Below, one piece after another: positions 1 through 11,604 of a stretch of DNA of 64,000 nucleotides. The position numbers and the translations under genes were made by a program. The notes under the pieces were generated by a model. The model saw only the letters and a program-made list of their open reading frames with translations. It was not told the origin of the DNA and made no database searches. Source of the DNA: Ancylostoma caninum (lineage: Eukaryota; Nematoda; Chromadorea; Rhabditida; Ancylostomatidae); the NCBI GenBank assembly GCA_037903475.1, contig JBAJFG010000030.1, positions 558,001 through 622,000 of the forward strand. Reading direction: 5' to 3'. Position 1 is the first letter of the stretch, and each line of letters begins with the position of its first letter.

Positions 1-2150
1 GGTCCTCCTGCCATTCTACTGCGATTCTTCGGCGCATTTGCCTCAGTCTTTTACCTTATTGGAAAGCAGTAGTAGTAAACGATAGAATATTTATACCAGT
101 AGGGTTGATAGCCATACTAATAGGGTGAAAAGGTGCTTCTTAATCTATAATAGTACCGTGTGCAATAAAAACTCATGGATACTTCTGTTGAAGAATCCCT
201 ACTAATTACTGGCGTTTTTTTTTAACTCTCAGAGGTTCTAGTCACAAGCTGAGCTTCCTCACTAGATCCTATCTAGTCCATTTCTTCAGTTTCTTTTGTC
301 CACAGATCCAATCTTCTTTCTCATCTTATTCTAATTCGCTTCAACTCCCTTGACACCCAGGCTTAGGCGTTTTTCCATATTTCCATTCTCTTCTGTGAAA
401 TACACACTCATTATTTCCGGCCTTCAATGGGTATACGTATGAGTAATGCACCTTCGCAGCAGTGTTTCAAGGAATTTAACATAATTACACTTTTTCGCTC
501 TTTCACCTATTTTTCCAAGGATCATCAGGGCGTAATTATTGAAGATAGCGCGACTTATTTTTGATGACATACTCGGCGCTTACTTAAGAATCTACTGCGA
601 AAATATTTTCTATAATCACAGGGGTGAGTCATAAGTACATGTGTGGATGTTTTAAACTTAAAAAGCATTTTATCTTGTTCTTGGGACCGGAGATTGGTGA
701 GAGGAGGATGTTAAGCTCATTTCCTGTAAATTCCTGTAAACTTAGAAATATTTAATCTGTGACTGAACTTACATGCAAAAACTGAGGTCACGCCCATTTT
801 GATGGCCCAAAACAGATTTTTAGGGTCACCGCTGCTGTGCGAAAATTGGAATAAAAGTGAAAACAACCGCAGTATGTGGGTGTGAGCGTGATGATGACTA
901 GTAAATAATTCGAGCCGGTGTGTTTTTTACTTACTTTGCTTCGTGTCTGGATTAAATATGTGCATTACAAAACTTGTACTTGGTACTTGTTCCTTTTTTA
1001 GCTCTTTGCCAAGGGGGAAAAAACATCTCCAGAAGAGAAAGTGATGAAAAACTATCGCAATTTATGAGTGCGTGTGGTCGAAAAAGCTAACAAGATTGAA
1101 GACGTAGACGTCACAAGACCAAGGAATGTTTATTGCCTTTGATATTGCCAGTTTTTGTAAAATGAGAACAGCGTATTCGAAACAAGGTCTCATTTGGTTG
1201 CGACTGAGATACTAGGGAGAGAGGAAAGACAATAGAATTCAAAAAAAGTTGAAATTTTCATCACAGTAAAGAAGGATACTAGGACTATCATTCTTGTATT
1301 TTCTTGTGTAGAGGTATTCCTTCTCATATTTGGCCCTGCCTACAAAAATTTCCGTGCACGCCTCTTTTCCATGACAAACTGAAGAGGGAGCTCAGACTAG
1401 CCACAGCTCATCATTTGTAAGAGTAAATGTGAAAACACATCTCATTGATCCATTCACGGTAGCATATTTTGAACACGCCGACATAGGTGATTTTCCATTG
1501 CCTGGGGAAAATGAGTGGGTGTAGGTCCAACGAAGGCTGTTTTATGTGAAAAAAAATCAAACATAATCAGGCTTCTGTTTGTTCACTTCCTTTCATTTTT
1601 TGAGGAAAATATCGGCTATTAGCCGAGCCCTGCTGTACTTTTGTATTCGTACAAACTCTAAGAGAATTGGCTCATCAAGGGAAGATATAACTGGAAGTCT
1701 GTTCAGTTCCTGGATTCACTTTATTTACGTCACGTTTTCTTTATGAGTGCGGCTCCTTGTGATTCCGATGAGAGCCACCGTTACCTATAAGATCTTAGAC
1801 TGCGACAGGTACACCCCAGACCCGTCCTCCTCCCACCAACTACAGACGCCGCTAGTTCTTACTTCCAAATAAGCTACAGAGAACAGATGGAAGATGTCAT
1901 GTGACGGGAAGGAAGTGCATAACCTGAAGGAGCAGCAGCATTCATAGCAGATGATTCTTGGGAAAGTTACACAGAGACATGACATAACACTGAGGTCAAG
2001 CTTCACCCAAGCAAATAGGTACTCTCTGCCTCCACGTCATCTCAACGTGCACAATAAGATCCTATAGTGTGTTTTATTGGGGAAAGTTAGTAGTTGGAGA
2101 AGGAGAACAGGGAGGGAACGAACGTGGGAAAGTGTGGAGAGATTGGAGAG
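1..2150. other. gene-free stretch
   Basis: AT-rich sequence without an exon chain or open frame that I can support. Only short chance frames are present. A purine-rich tract near 2,095-2,160 precedes the CR1-like fragment. Confidence 0.5.
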
Positions 2151-2159
2151 GGTGGCGAG

Positions 2160-3210
2160 AATAGCAGCCAACGACACACCCATCGCTAGATTTGAAGAAG
2201 TGGTGGATTTAGGGTTTTTTGATTGCTAAAAGCCTCGATTTTGACAAGCACTGTAGCAGATTAGCTAACAAAGCAATGAGGATGATGCACAATATCTTTA
2301 GAGCACTTACAACCAGGGATAGTGTCATCTTGCTTAAGGCCTACAAGACGTACTTTAGACCTATACTCGAATATGGTACTCTTGTCTTCAATCCACTCAC
2401 CTACAAAAGCACCAGAAGGATTGAAAGAGTCCAGAATACATTTACCAGGAAACTTATGACTCGTTCGATTGAGTTTCACTATGACCAGATTACCTCAAGC
2501 AATGAAAGAAACTTGAAGCTCGGCCTATCTACTCTTTCTTTACGTAGGATGTGGGCTCAAACCTCAGTATCTTTTTCTCTTCTTTTTTTCTCTGAGAGCA
2601 TCAAATACTCGTGCTGGAGCCATTAATATTCACCTTAGGAAAGCCCGGTTAAATTGCAGGCGCCATTTCTTCGTTAATAGGACCGTTCCCAAGTTTGACA
2701 GAGTTTGCGGAAACCATCCCAATCCTCTCGCTTACAACTTATTCAAAAAACTAATTAAACGCAGCCTCAGTCCCTGATGTCGTAAGTGTCTTTTTGATGA
2801 CTGTTGTTTTATAGTGTTTGTGTGTCATGGTCTATTCTTGTGTGTTCTATGGTTTGGTGCGTGCTTTTCTGACGTTGCATAATTCTATCCCATGTAATGA
2901 ATACTATTACTCGACTCGCTTCTATATATTTTGAAATAGGTAATGTCAGCTAGCCTAGCACCGAGGGTTCGCTGACCCACTCACTAAATGGGGATGCTCA
3001 GCAAGTGTGTCGAGGTGGATCAATAATCATTGGTGGTCTCTATCATGGTCACCCAGGTATCATGACATATCCACCTGCATTGCAGCTTCTGGTTTTTACT
3101 TCTGGTTTTATCAGGTTCCTTGTTTTGTCTGGTTTCATGTTCGCTGTTCTAACCGATTTCAATCATTTTTGTGGCGCACCTTGAGTGCATACAATAAATA
3201 AATATTATAT
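2160..3210 (+). mobile_element. 5'-truncated CR1-like non-LTR retroelement, 3' part
   Basis: The reading frame from about 2,165 to 2,777 encodes the C-terminal part (after the palm) of a CR1/jockey-type reverse transcriptase. It includes a block equivalent to KAYKTYFRPILEYGTLVF, which matches the intact element at 25.7-27.2 kb (KAYKTYVRPILESGTTVF). At least two frameshifts (T-run near 2,215 and around 2,590) break the frame, so it is inactive. A 3' untranslated part follows and ends with a small hairpin (GCAC...GTGC, about 3,178-3,192) and an AATAAATAAATA tail, a typical LINE 3' end. The catalytic FADD region is absent, so this is a 5'-truncated insertion. Confidence 0.85.
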
Positions 3211-3214
3211 TGTT

Positions 3215-5955
3215 ATCATTCTCAGTATGCAGGAATATTTAGCTGTCGTAGTGGTTGAAACATATGAGGGTGGTAAATTTGTGTGCTGAAGTTTCAACGT
3301 GTTTATAAATGTGTTGCCGAACTACTATCGCCTAACTCCTGGTACTATCCGAAAAGGCTTCCCACGGAGGATTCTCGACTACACATATACTACTACATTG
3401 CTAATTTTTGAAGAGATTTATGAGATGAACTGCCAAAATTTTCGAGTTTCCATTCCCTGGGCCTCATATCTTTAAAGAACGTAAAACTGCAGCGGAGCAC
3501 CACTGCAAGTCAAACAAGGATTTAAGAGAATTTCTGCTGTGTATCCGACTAAATCCATTCGACAAATGTCTTTTCGGAAACGGTTCCCAACTTAGGTAAC
3601 TGAAACGAAATTGTGACCGTCAATTGGTCCTTCGACTGCCCTGCCCTTCACATTTGGAATCAGAACCCAGTCTTGCACCGTCAAATAGCCCAGAACTTTC
3701 GCTATCAGGCGAGCACTTGTATAGCAAGGGGTAAAACTCCTTCTGTTGCTGAGATGTTTCGAAGAAAACCACACATGTAATTTGTAAGGCTTCATTAAAA
3801 TGCCTTGAAGCGACACGGTACCCCAGCATTAACTCCATACATGAATCATTTCTTACAACATGATTCACTCACCTCCGAGACGAGTGGATGACTGTGAGAA
3901 ACCTAAAAATTTTATGGACACCTCAGAAGCTCTCGATCTTATTAAATATCTGAAATCCAGGGTAACTCCTAGTTGGATGTAGGAACACTCGGTGAAACGT
4001 GGAAAATTTCGACGAACTTTTTTGCGAAATTTGCTTGAGTTCCATGTAGCTCCTTTTGAAAAAAATTTCAGATTCTGAAGAACTGTTCGACGCAAAGAAC
4101 TATCTGCAGCTGGTCAATCCTCAACTTTGTAGCAATCAAATATGTTTCGAAAGGCTCCTTAACTGCGCCGACCCCGTCCATTAACTAGGTCTGAACACAA
4201 GAAATTTCGTAGCAAATTGATGTGTGGATTTTGGAACCAATTAGGGAGGTTCGCTGAGTTCAACTGATAATGAAGAACAGAATCACGTGGAAATCGTGGA
4301 AATTGTTCGTACAAATTGCAATTTTTAGCTTTAGAAATTGCTGATTGTTAGTCTAGTCCATAGGTTTTGCAGCTCCAAATTACTCACCATTATATGTTGA
4401 ACTCTTTTAGTCTGCTTATCTTTAATTGTTCACAAAAAGTGAATTATAACTACAGAAGTGAATGAATCACGAAGCTTCATGCATTCAACCCTCATTAGCG
4501 GGGGGTTGGCCGGTTACAACCAGGCCAGTTAGTTCAATTACGATCTTTTTGAAGGGTTAGATAATAGCTGCAAAGCGTTGAGAATATCGGGGTTTTAACA
4601 TACATATACAGGTCGTTGTACAACATCAGACAGTGATTTTTTCAGATTTGACAGAAAGACGGGAAAAACTTTCACTTCGAAAAGAATTATACAAAAATTC
4701 AGCAACTCCCACTAATCCCATAAAAATTTCCATATTCAACCGATGCGGCTAAAGCAGGGATAAGAGCAAAACTTCATTGACTAGATTTTCACTTTTTTGA
4801 TTTTGTTCAGTTTGAGGTGAACTATGAAGAAAAAATGCAGAATACCAGGTGAAGCTCCTACATTTGCATTGAAGTGGATAATGCAGCAAAAATTTGTCCG
4901 GATCCATGACTTTGGAGGAACTTAGTCAGAGTTACAGCTCATTTCTCATTATCCCTACTATTCGACTTCCCATCATTTTGGGGATGGGAATAGCCCGTTG
5001 ATCTTTTCCAAACTAAAACAATCTTTGTGACTTCATTACAACACAAGCCCAAAAAGCAAAGGCTATCGGAGAGAGGTGTATGTAGAAACGTGCATTGAAC
5101 ACTGCTGCGACATTAATTGCTCTCCTACAACTTATCACTCACACCGAACCACAGACAGACTGAGTGGGAGATCAAGGCTGATAGTAACCCCACCTGACGT
5201 AGTAACATCATGTTCGCAACCTGTCATGAGGGTGGCTCGAGACAGGGCGTGCCAGGTTCGTGCCGAACCGCATGCTAAGACACGCGAGAGCGGTACGGCG
5301 CGACAGTGTTGCGAACCTGTCACATTGTTGCGAGGGTGTCAGGTTGTCGCGAAGTCATGAACTTCGCAACAACCTGAAAATGGACGGGAAAAGCACGGGG
5401 AAAATAGCGGTCGGGAACACGAGACGCAGAGCGGCGCGAAGTTCATACCCTCGAGCACGACCAAGCTCGTAACAGTTCGTAACACATTTTTGTGCGTAAA
5501 GTTACGGGTAGTTGACGTAGAGTTCGTTGCGGACTATCAACGAAAAACCCGCAGCTAAAAATCCAGTTCCATTCCGTCTCAACGTTCCCAGGCTACATTG
5601 TCATCGAAAGTCTCCATCAAACAAAACTAGTTAGAACACTGTTTTGTTCAGTTTTAAGGCACGCTCTAATTCACTTTTGCCGAATTTATACGACACATTC
5701 CTGCTTGTTGTGGATTTTTTCTCGTGGCAGTGGAGTCTAATGGTTATTGTTCTCTATGCTCGTCTTTGACACTGGCTAGCTGAAGCAACAAGCAGTATAC
5801 AGGTCAGTCTATGTTCTTTACGACTTTTTTCCTATCTTTGTTGTAAATATCACTAAATGATTTTATTTTCTTTTATCGGTCCTCATACCTTTTCGCATTG
5901 AGAGAAACCTCATAATGCAACTCCAATTTTAGTCGGATGACTCTGCTTTTTTATC
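3215..5955. other. gene-free stretch with GC-rich hairpin region
   Basis: No exon chain recognised. The segment about 5,080-5,480 is more GC-rich than its surroundings, contains repeated GTTGCGAACCTGTCA-like words, and has a strong hairpin at 5,339-5,375. The small open frames there are probably by-products of that composition. Confidence 0.45.
5339..5375. repeat. near-perfect hairpin
   Basis: CAGGTTGTCGCGAAG and the facing CTTCGCAACAACCTG form an almost complete inverted repeat around a tiny loop. Related GTTGCGAACCTG words occur at about 5,213 and 5,308. Confidence 0.7.
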
Positions 5956-5960
5956 GCCAG

Positions 5961-6700
5961 GCACTGAAGTAAGTGCGAAGTTCAAAGGAGTTTTTTGTGA
6001 AGCGAAAATTAAGGAGTTGTGCAAGTCGGTCAGATGCTAGCTAAACAAAAAATTACCTGCTCATAATTTCCTCAACACTACGTCTGGTATCGTTCAGGTT
6101 GCACTCAAAGAAGCACCTTTTGGGTCTATCGTTGTTGAAGAGCATTTGATCAGAGGTACACTCGAAGTGAACCAAACTGTAGATGTCTCACATGGAAAAC
6201 AACAGCTGAAAGGTGTCATTCAGCATACAGAGGACTGCAGTACATATTATGTCGGTGAGTCTGTCAACCTGAATTAGTTTTTGTCGAGGCTTCCGTCTTT
6301 TCTGCCAAACTTCAGCGGTTATTCATAACTACAATTTGCAATGTTTTAGTGTTCAACTATGGTGACGAGAAAGTATTACGACGCACCCAGCTGTGTCTTA
6401 AAGGCACTTTGACACTGAATCGAATCTGGATCAGATGCCTCTATATAATCCGCAACAATTTTGCGCTCCTCCAAAACCCCAAACAAAGGCGAGGAAACCT
6501 AAGAAGTACGAGTGAATGATGTTTTTTCTTAATCTGCAAAGCTGCATTCCTATGTATGTCTTATTCACAGGGCGAAGCGACGTTGCGAAGAAAACAGCGA
6601 GGATGATGATGGAAAGAAGCGAAAAAAAGCGAGGAGCCGCAGAAGCGATGCCATTTGTCGATTTTCACGAGAATGCCTGTTTACCTAACTTTGTGTGGTG
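5961..6700 (+). pseudogene. ARID4/RBBP1-type N-terminal Tudor region, broken
   Basis: Three consecutive exons splice in phase: 5,961-6,028, 6,098-6,254, and 6,350 onward. They give TEVSAKFKGVFCEAKIKELC, then a VALKEAPFGS...VEEHLIRG segment, then VVFNYGDEKVLRRTQLCLKG. This order and spacing match the N-terminal Tudor-like domain of ARID4A/B (known human blocks: VSAKY.G.FCEAKIK, then VVFDDGDE.TLRR.SLCLKG). ARID4 proteins are chromatin readers acting with the Sin3/HDAC complex. After LCLKG the family's next block (HF..ES..LDQ.PL.NP..F) is present in another frame, so a short deletion (1 or 7 nt) near 6,402 breaks the gene. A basic-acidic stretch like the family's linker follows from 6,571 after a TTCACAG acceptor. 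The ARID and chromo-barrel parts were not seen. It could instead be a functional gene with an assembly error. Confidence 0.72.
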
Positions 6701-6704
6701 TTTG

Positions 6705-7220
6705 ATTAGTGTAGTATGATGTTTCACTGGTTCCAGAAAACCATAGGTATCGTCTTTTGACAGTAATAACTATTATCGAACAAGAAATTTGTCGAAAGGG
6801 TGTGATTGATGAATTAAATAGGCTCTTACTTCCCAGGATAGGGCAACGGTGTGGAGGTGCTGAACAGAAATCAAAGGCACGAAGAGCATAGATTCAAGCT
6901 TGAAGGGCTGACTCACACGCAAAGCTCCTGATTAGGGCACTTAGTGAAGGATCGTCGCTTCCGAATAAGGGAAGCGACGTGCGTATGCGTGCATGAAATC
7001 GGCTTTACCCTCTTGAGCTCTTCAATGACGCCTAGCTACAAATTTAGCAAGTAGAACGTCAATAGAAAATAATTTCTAGGTTGTTTTCGACATTTCTATA
7101 CAAGAATTTAAAGGAGGGATAGGTGAGTTTCGGTGACTAAGAGTTGGAAAGGGAACAGCAAGCTTTGGCCCATGGGTTTAGATCTCTCCTGGTCCTAGTG
7201 ACATCACCGAGATTTCCCAT
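6705..7220. other. no gene seen
   Basis: Between the Tudor fragment and the Tc-like relic there is no exon or RNA gene that I can support. Confidence 0.4.
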
Positions 7221-7229
7221 GGTACGAGA

Positions 7230-7780
7230 TAACGGGTTCACATGAAGTATGATCCACATGAAATGTGACGAGCGATATAAAACCCACTCTCTTGCAAGAT
7301 GCTTTTAATCCTCGAACCAAAGAAATCGTTAGGGACATCGTCTGGATCTTTCAACAAGATTGGGCACTCGCCCACGCTGCGACGAAAACATCAAATGGTG
7401 TGAGACCAATTCTCCGGATTTCTGGACGATGGAAGTTTGGCCGTCAAACTCTCCCGACGTCAACACTTTGGGTTCTGCTATCTAGGGGATCTTTAAGCAA
7501 AAAGCCTGCTCTTTCAAAAGCGAGTCACTAGATCGTCCGAAAAGATCACTGGTGAAGGCAGGGAACGAAAAAATTGACAGCACGCATTCTCAACAATTCC
7601 CGGAAGAGATTAGACATATGTATTCCCAAATAAAGGCGGTTGTCTTGAAGGTGACATGTAAAATCTTATGAAGGATCTCTGTGTCTATTTAATAGAAGTG
7701 TACATATAGTCCTCATTTGAATGGATTCGAGCAAAGCTGTGTGTAGTTTTCTGCGTCACATTCCATGTGAACCACCCTGT
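7230..7780 (+). mobile_element. degenerate Tc1/mariner-superfamily element with transposase 3' half
   Basis: In mixed frames the plus strand encodes the C-terminal half of a DDE/D transposase: FQQDWALAHAA (second catalytic Asp in the QQD block), then WPSNSPDVN with the third acidic residue region, then IFKQKACSF and finally KRLDICIPK before a GG-containing end. Frameshifts and stops interrupt it at several places. Both ends carry related inverted sequence: GGTTCACATG..., then CACATGAAATGTGACG near 7,237-7,275, and the reverse complement of GGGTGGTTCACATGGAATG at about 7,758-7,780. This suggests an internally deleted, immobile copy with its terminal repeats still visible. Confidence 0.75.
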
Positions 7781-7959
7781 ATACCCTTCAGCTGGTATCA
7801 TTAATATGTTTACCTATACAGTGCGTTTTCCATACCCAGCCCATCCATAGCTAACCATACCCGTGGATACGAGATGTTTACCCATCCTCCCAATGATGTG
7901 TCTGAGCTATAATACTTCACGGTATTTGTTTACTAGCTTGTTGAACTATTGGGTTAGGT

Positions 7960-8385
7960 AATAAGTTGGTGCGTTTTCCTTTTTTTTCCAAATGAGTTTT
8001 TTTGCTACGGTTAAAACTTCGTCCGAATGCCTTCCACAAAACACTTTGTAATATTTCTCTCTAACCTCTATGTGAATATTGTGAGCGATTTCCCGAATAC
8101 CTTCTTTACCGTGCATTCTATCTCATTGTATGTGACCCCCTGATTCAACAGGAACGAACATCTTCGAAAACCTCCTGCTGTACGACTTCAATCTAACAAT
8201 AAGATCAAATGGGGATCAAACGGCTAGGAACATCAGCGACGTCTATAAAGAGGTCTTTCTTGCTGAAAGGACAGCGTGGTAGTGAATGACTGCTTCAGAG
8301 AGTTCAATTTTTGAGCGGAGGGATGCCCCTCATTCTGAACATGCAGTTGGTAGAAGAATGGGGCGATTATCTGCTATCTATATCT
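7960..8385 (+). mobile_element. mariner element fragment with N-terminal transposase remnant
   Basis: The sequence starts near 7,964 with a mariner-like terminal motif (AAGTTGGTGCGTTTTCC). At 8,155-8,370 mixed frames read LLYDFNLTIRSNGDQTARNI and SDVYKEVFLAERTA. These match the helix-turn-helix region at the start of mariner transposases (LLYEF...AARNI...VYGE..VSERT). Frameshifts and stops are present and the catalytic domain is missing. It is a 5' fragment of a dead element, distinct from the Tc-like relic just upstream. Confidence 0.7.
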
Positions 8386-8389
8386 ATTA

Positions 8390-10600
8390 TTAGGCTTTGT
8401 TCTAGACATAAAGAATAATCACTATGAATGCTAACTCTCTGCATTATCCAACTTCAACTGAGCCATTTCGTGAAAAAGCATACAAGGTACTGAAAAGAAG
8501 GTGACCCTTCACACTGAGAACGCGTGACTCTTCTGAAGAAATTTCGCTGAAATGACAATCGAGATGTTCGGATGGAAGGTAGTTCTACTTTCTACTCTAA
8601 CCCGAAGCATTTCCGACTCTGGCCCGAAGCATTTCCGACGACTTATTTCCCTCACTTAATTGAGCATTTTATAGAGAACCATTTAAGAGTTTAGGCCTAG
8701 GACCACAAATTGAGTTGTCTCAAACAATGCTGGAATAGAAATGAATATCAAATTATAGCCATAAACGGTGAATTGCCAAAGTGAGGAGCTGCCGCGTCTC
8801 TGGCATCTTTCGTAGAGGAGGAGAGGGACTGTATGAATCACTTATTTTGATATAATTTGCAAAGAAGCTGTGATTCCGATAGCCATTGAGAACCGTACGA
8901 ATTATTGCCCAACCCAATACTTGTATAGTTTATACCTAGATTCGAGAGTTAGCCATAGAGATAAAAAACAAGAAAATTACAGGAACTCCATAAATAGCAT
9001 GAGTTTGCAAAAGTTCCTGCAAAACTATGTCATTTTCTTCCCATTGAACCTAATGTTAGCAGCTAAAGAAGACTACCGCTGATGAACCATGTGCAAAATG
9101 GCAGAGATTGAGCCATAAACTTTGAATTGTCCTTATTCAAATACTTCACGATATTTTTTGCTTTCGGATGACGTTATGTTCTTGTAGTGTTGATTCATTG
9201 ACTTGACGCACTGCTTCCGCCATTTCAGACGCTCCAGCTCACTGTAATAAGATCAGATTTTCGCATTTCCGCATGCACGTCCACTTAGTATTTTACATTT
9301 CCGGGTGCAAAATTACTAGGTTATGTGTCAATGTGAATCATCACGTCATCTCTTACGTACTCATAGAACAACTATACGTATCTCAGAATAGAAAAGATAG
9401 AGGGGTTAATCTATTGCAAACGTTCAGAATAGTCAAGAGTTTGGTCTCTGAGACACCTGCTGAAGGTAGCAAGCGCTACCAACTTGGACAAATTTTACTA
9501 AAACTAGCGAAATTCGTTCGTATGTAGGCAATGTCCAATAGCAATGCCACGCTCACAAAATAAATCAATACAATAAATTCAGGTGACCCAATGTGGCCAT
9601 GATATACCTCCCTTAACCCAGCCTCTCACGGGCGGATTATAGGAAACATAGTACGTAGGTGAAGCGCTGTAAAATTGGCCCACTGGCGTTTTACCTTTCA
9701 TGGGAGTCACCCACCAATTTTAAGACAAATTTGTGTTAAAATATCTGCCCAAGATATTATTTCGAAGGATAGCCACAAATGTAAAACATATGTACTTTGC
9801 GCCATAGAGAGCCCCAGTGAAGGTGTGTTTTCTGTAGTATATACTGTCGTTAATACTATTATTCAAATCAAGTATTTTGCTCTCGGGAGGGCTTCAGCCG
9901 TATTCCAGGAACTGTTCTTAATAAGATCTGCTCGAATTCTATGCGAATTCTGTCGTGCATGGTGAGACTTTCGACATGTAGACAGAATAAATGCTCATAC
10001 TGAAATTGAGCACAACATTTTCGAGCTTGACACTCTTTCTGTAAAATAGTAACAGTTTATTCTAGGACTTCTATTTAGTCAGGCTCATACGGTTCGGAAA
10101 ATCATGCGCTGCTAAATCACCTGACGTACACAAGCACTGTGACAAAAATAAATGCTGTAACGAGCAATAAGTTTCGAGTTCCTCTGCGCGTAGTACAAAA
10201 AAAAATGCGTGGGAAGACGTATGAGAACTCGGGACAAAGTTTTTCGCTTAAAAAGTCTCACGGGATTCGCTTTCAATTCATATTTGTGGAACAATTAACG
10301 TTCAAACTAATTGATAGACCTGTAGAAAAGCACTACTACGTAACTTGTTTTGTCTGGCCCGGCTGATTCCATTTATTAATTGACTTCACTAGAACGCTAG
10401 AACGACGGGGACGACAATGTTTGAAGGCTGGAGAATCGCTGGTGGATTTGCATTTAGGTTATGTATAAGCTCTTTCCGTTTTTTGATCCTAGGTTCAATA
10501 ATTACGTCGGAACATTCATTATTCGATTTGCGCTGCAAATTTAAATTACAAGTGATAATGTCACTTTTATTCTCAGGAAGAAGCAGGAGTCAACTCAGGC
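8390..10600. other. gene-free stretch
   Basis: No recognisable protein family, tRNA or exon chain. A 17-bp word (CCCGAAGCATTTCCGAC) is duplicated directly at about 8,601-8,641. The open frames at 8,870-9,082, 9,273-9,527 and 9,675-9,965 show no family resemblance. Confidence 0.45.
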
Positions 10601-10602
10601 AA

Positions 10603-11600
10603 TTTTTCGGAAGGACCGCAGCAGAAAACCGGAAGAACCGACAGGTGACCTGCGGTCCTTCCGGTTTCCTGCTGCATTTCTTCCGAATAGCTGCTGCGGT
10701 CCTTCCAAATAGCTGCTGCAGCCCTTCCGAATAGCTGCTGCGGTCCTTCCGAATAGCTGCTGCGGCTCCTCCGAATAGCTGCTGCGGCCCCTCCGAATAG
10801 CTGCTGCGGTCCTTCCGAATAGCTGCTGCGGTCCTTCCGAATAGCTGCTGCGGCCCTTCCGAATAGCTGCTGCGGTCCTTCCGAATAGCTGCTGCGGTCC
10901 TTCCGAATAGCTACTGCGGTCCTTCCGAATAGCTACTGCGGTCCTTCCGAATAGCTACTGCGGTCTTTCCGATTGGATACGGGGATGTGCGCGCCAATCC
11001 CGCAGAACTGCATTGGAAACCAGTCCACTCCCGTGGGACGACCACTCGGCGGTAACCACACGCAAAAATGACAACCTCGCTGAGGGTCACTGGTTCTACG
11101 GTCCGATATACCCATGAAGCCAATTTCCCATCTGAAGTTCGAAACCACTGGATTTTCGTTGGTCGCAACAGAACTGAGCTCCGTACATGAGAAGGGTATA
11201 ATAACGCTCACTCTCTCTCCTCCTTTCTGCTGCGGTCTTTCCGGTTTTCTGCTGCGGTCCTTCTGCATTCGGAAGGACCGCAGCGGGAAACCGGAAGGAC
11301 CGCAGCAGAAAACATTCTGCTGCGGTCCTTCTGCATTCGGAAGAACCGCAGCAGGAAACCGGAAGGACCGCAGCAGAAAACATTCTGCTGCGGTCCTTCC
11401 GGTTTCCTGCTGCGGTCCTTCCGAACCGTTCTCCATACAAATCTATTCTGCTGCGGTCCTTCCGAACCACTCCAGCGAGATTCGGAAGGACCGCAGCAGA
11501 AAACATTCTGCTGCGGTCCTTCCGAAAATTTTTGTCTCTGCGTCTCTCGCTTCTTAACCACACGAGCGCGATCTCTTTCTGCTGCGGTCCTTCCGACAAT
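10603..11600. repeat. minisatellite: 13 head-to-tail 22-bp units plus scattered core copies in both orientations
   Basis: From 10,685 to about 10,970 a 22-bp unit (containing GAATAGCTGCTGCGG and TCCTTCC) repeats 13 times with exact 22-bp spacing and only point changes (GCTGC to GCTAC in the last three; TCC/CCC variants). From about 11,225 to 11,600 the shared core CTGCTGCGGTCCTTCC recurs about eight times in plus and five times in minus orientation, mixed with CGGTTTCCTG and ATTCGG linkers. Another minus copy lies at about 10,605-10,622. A non-repetitive 250-bp block (10,970-11,222) separates the two parts. Large open frames here on both strands are repeat artefacts. Confidence 0.93.
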
Positions 11601-11604
11601 TTGT

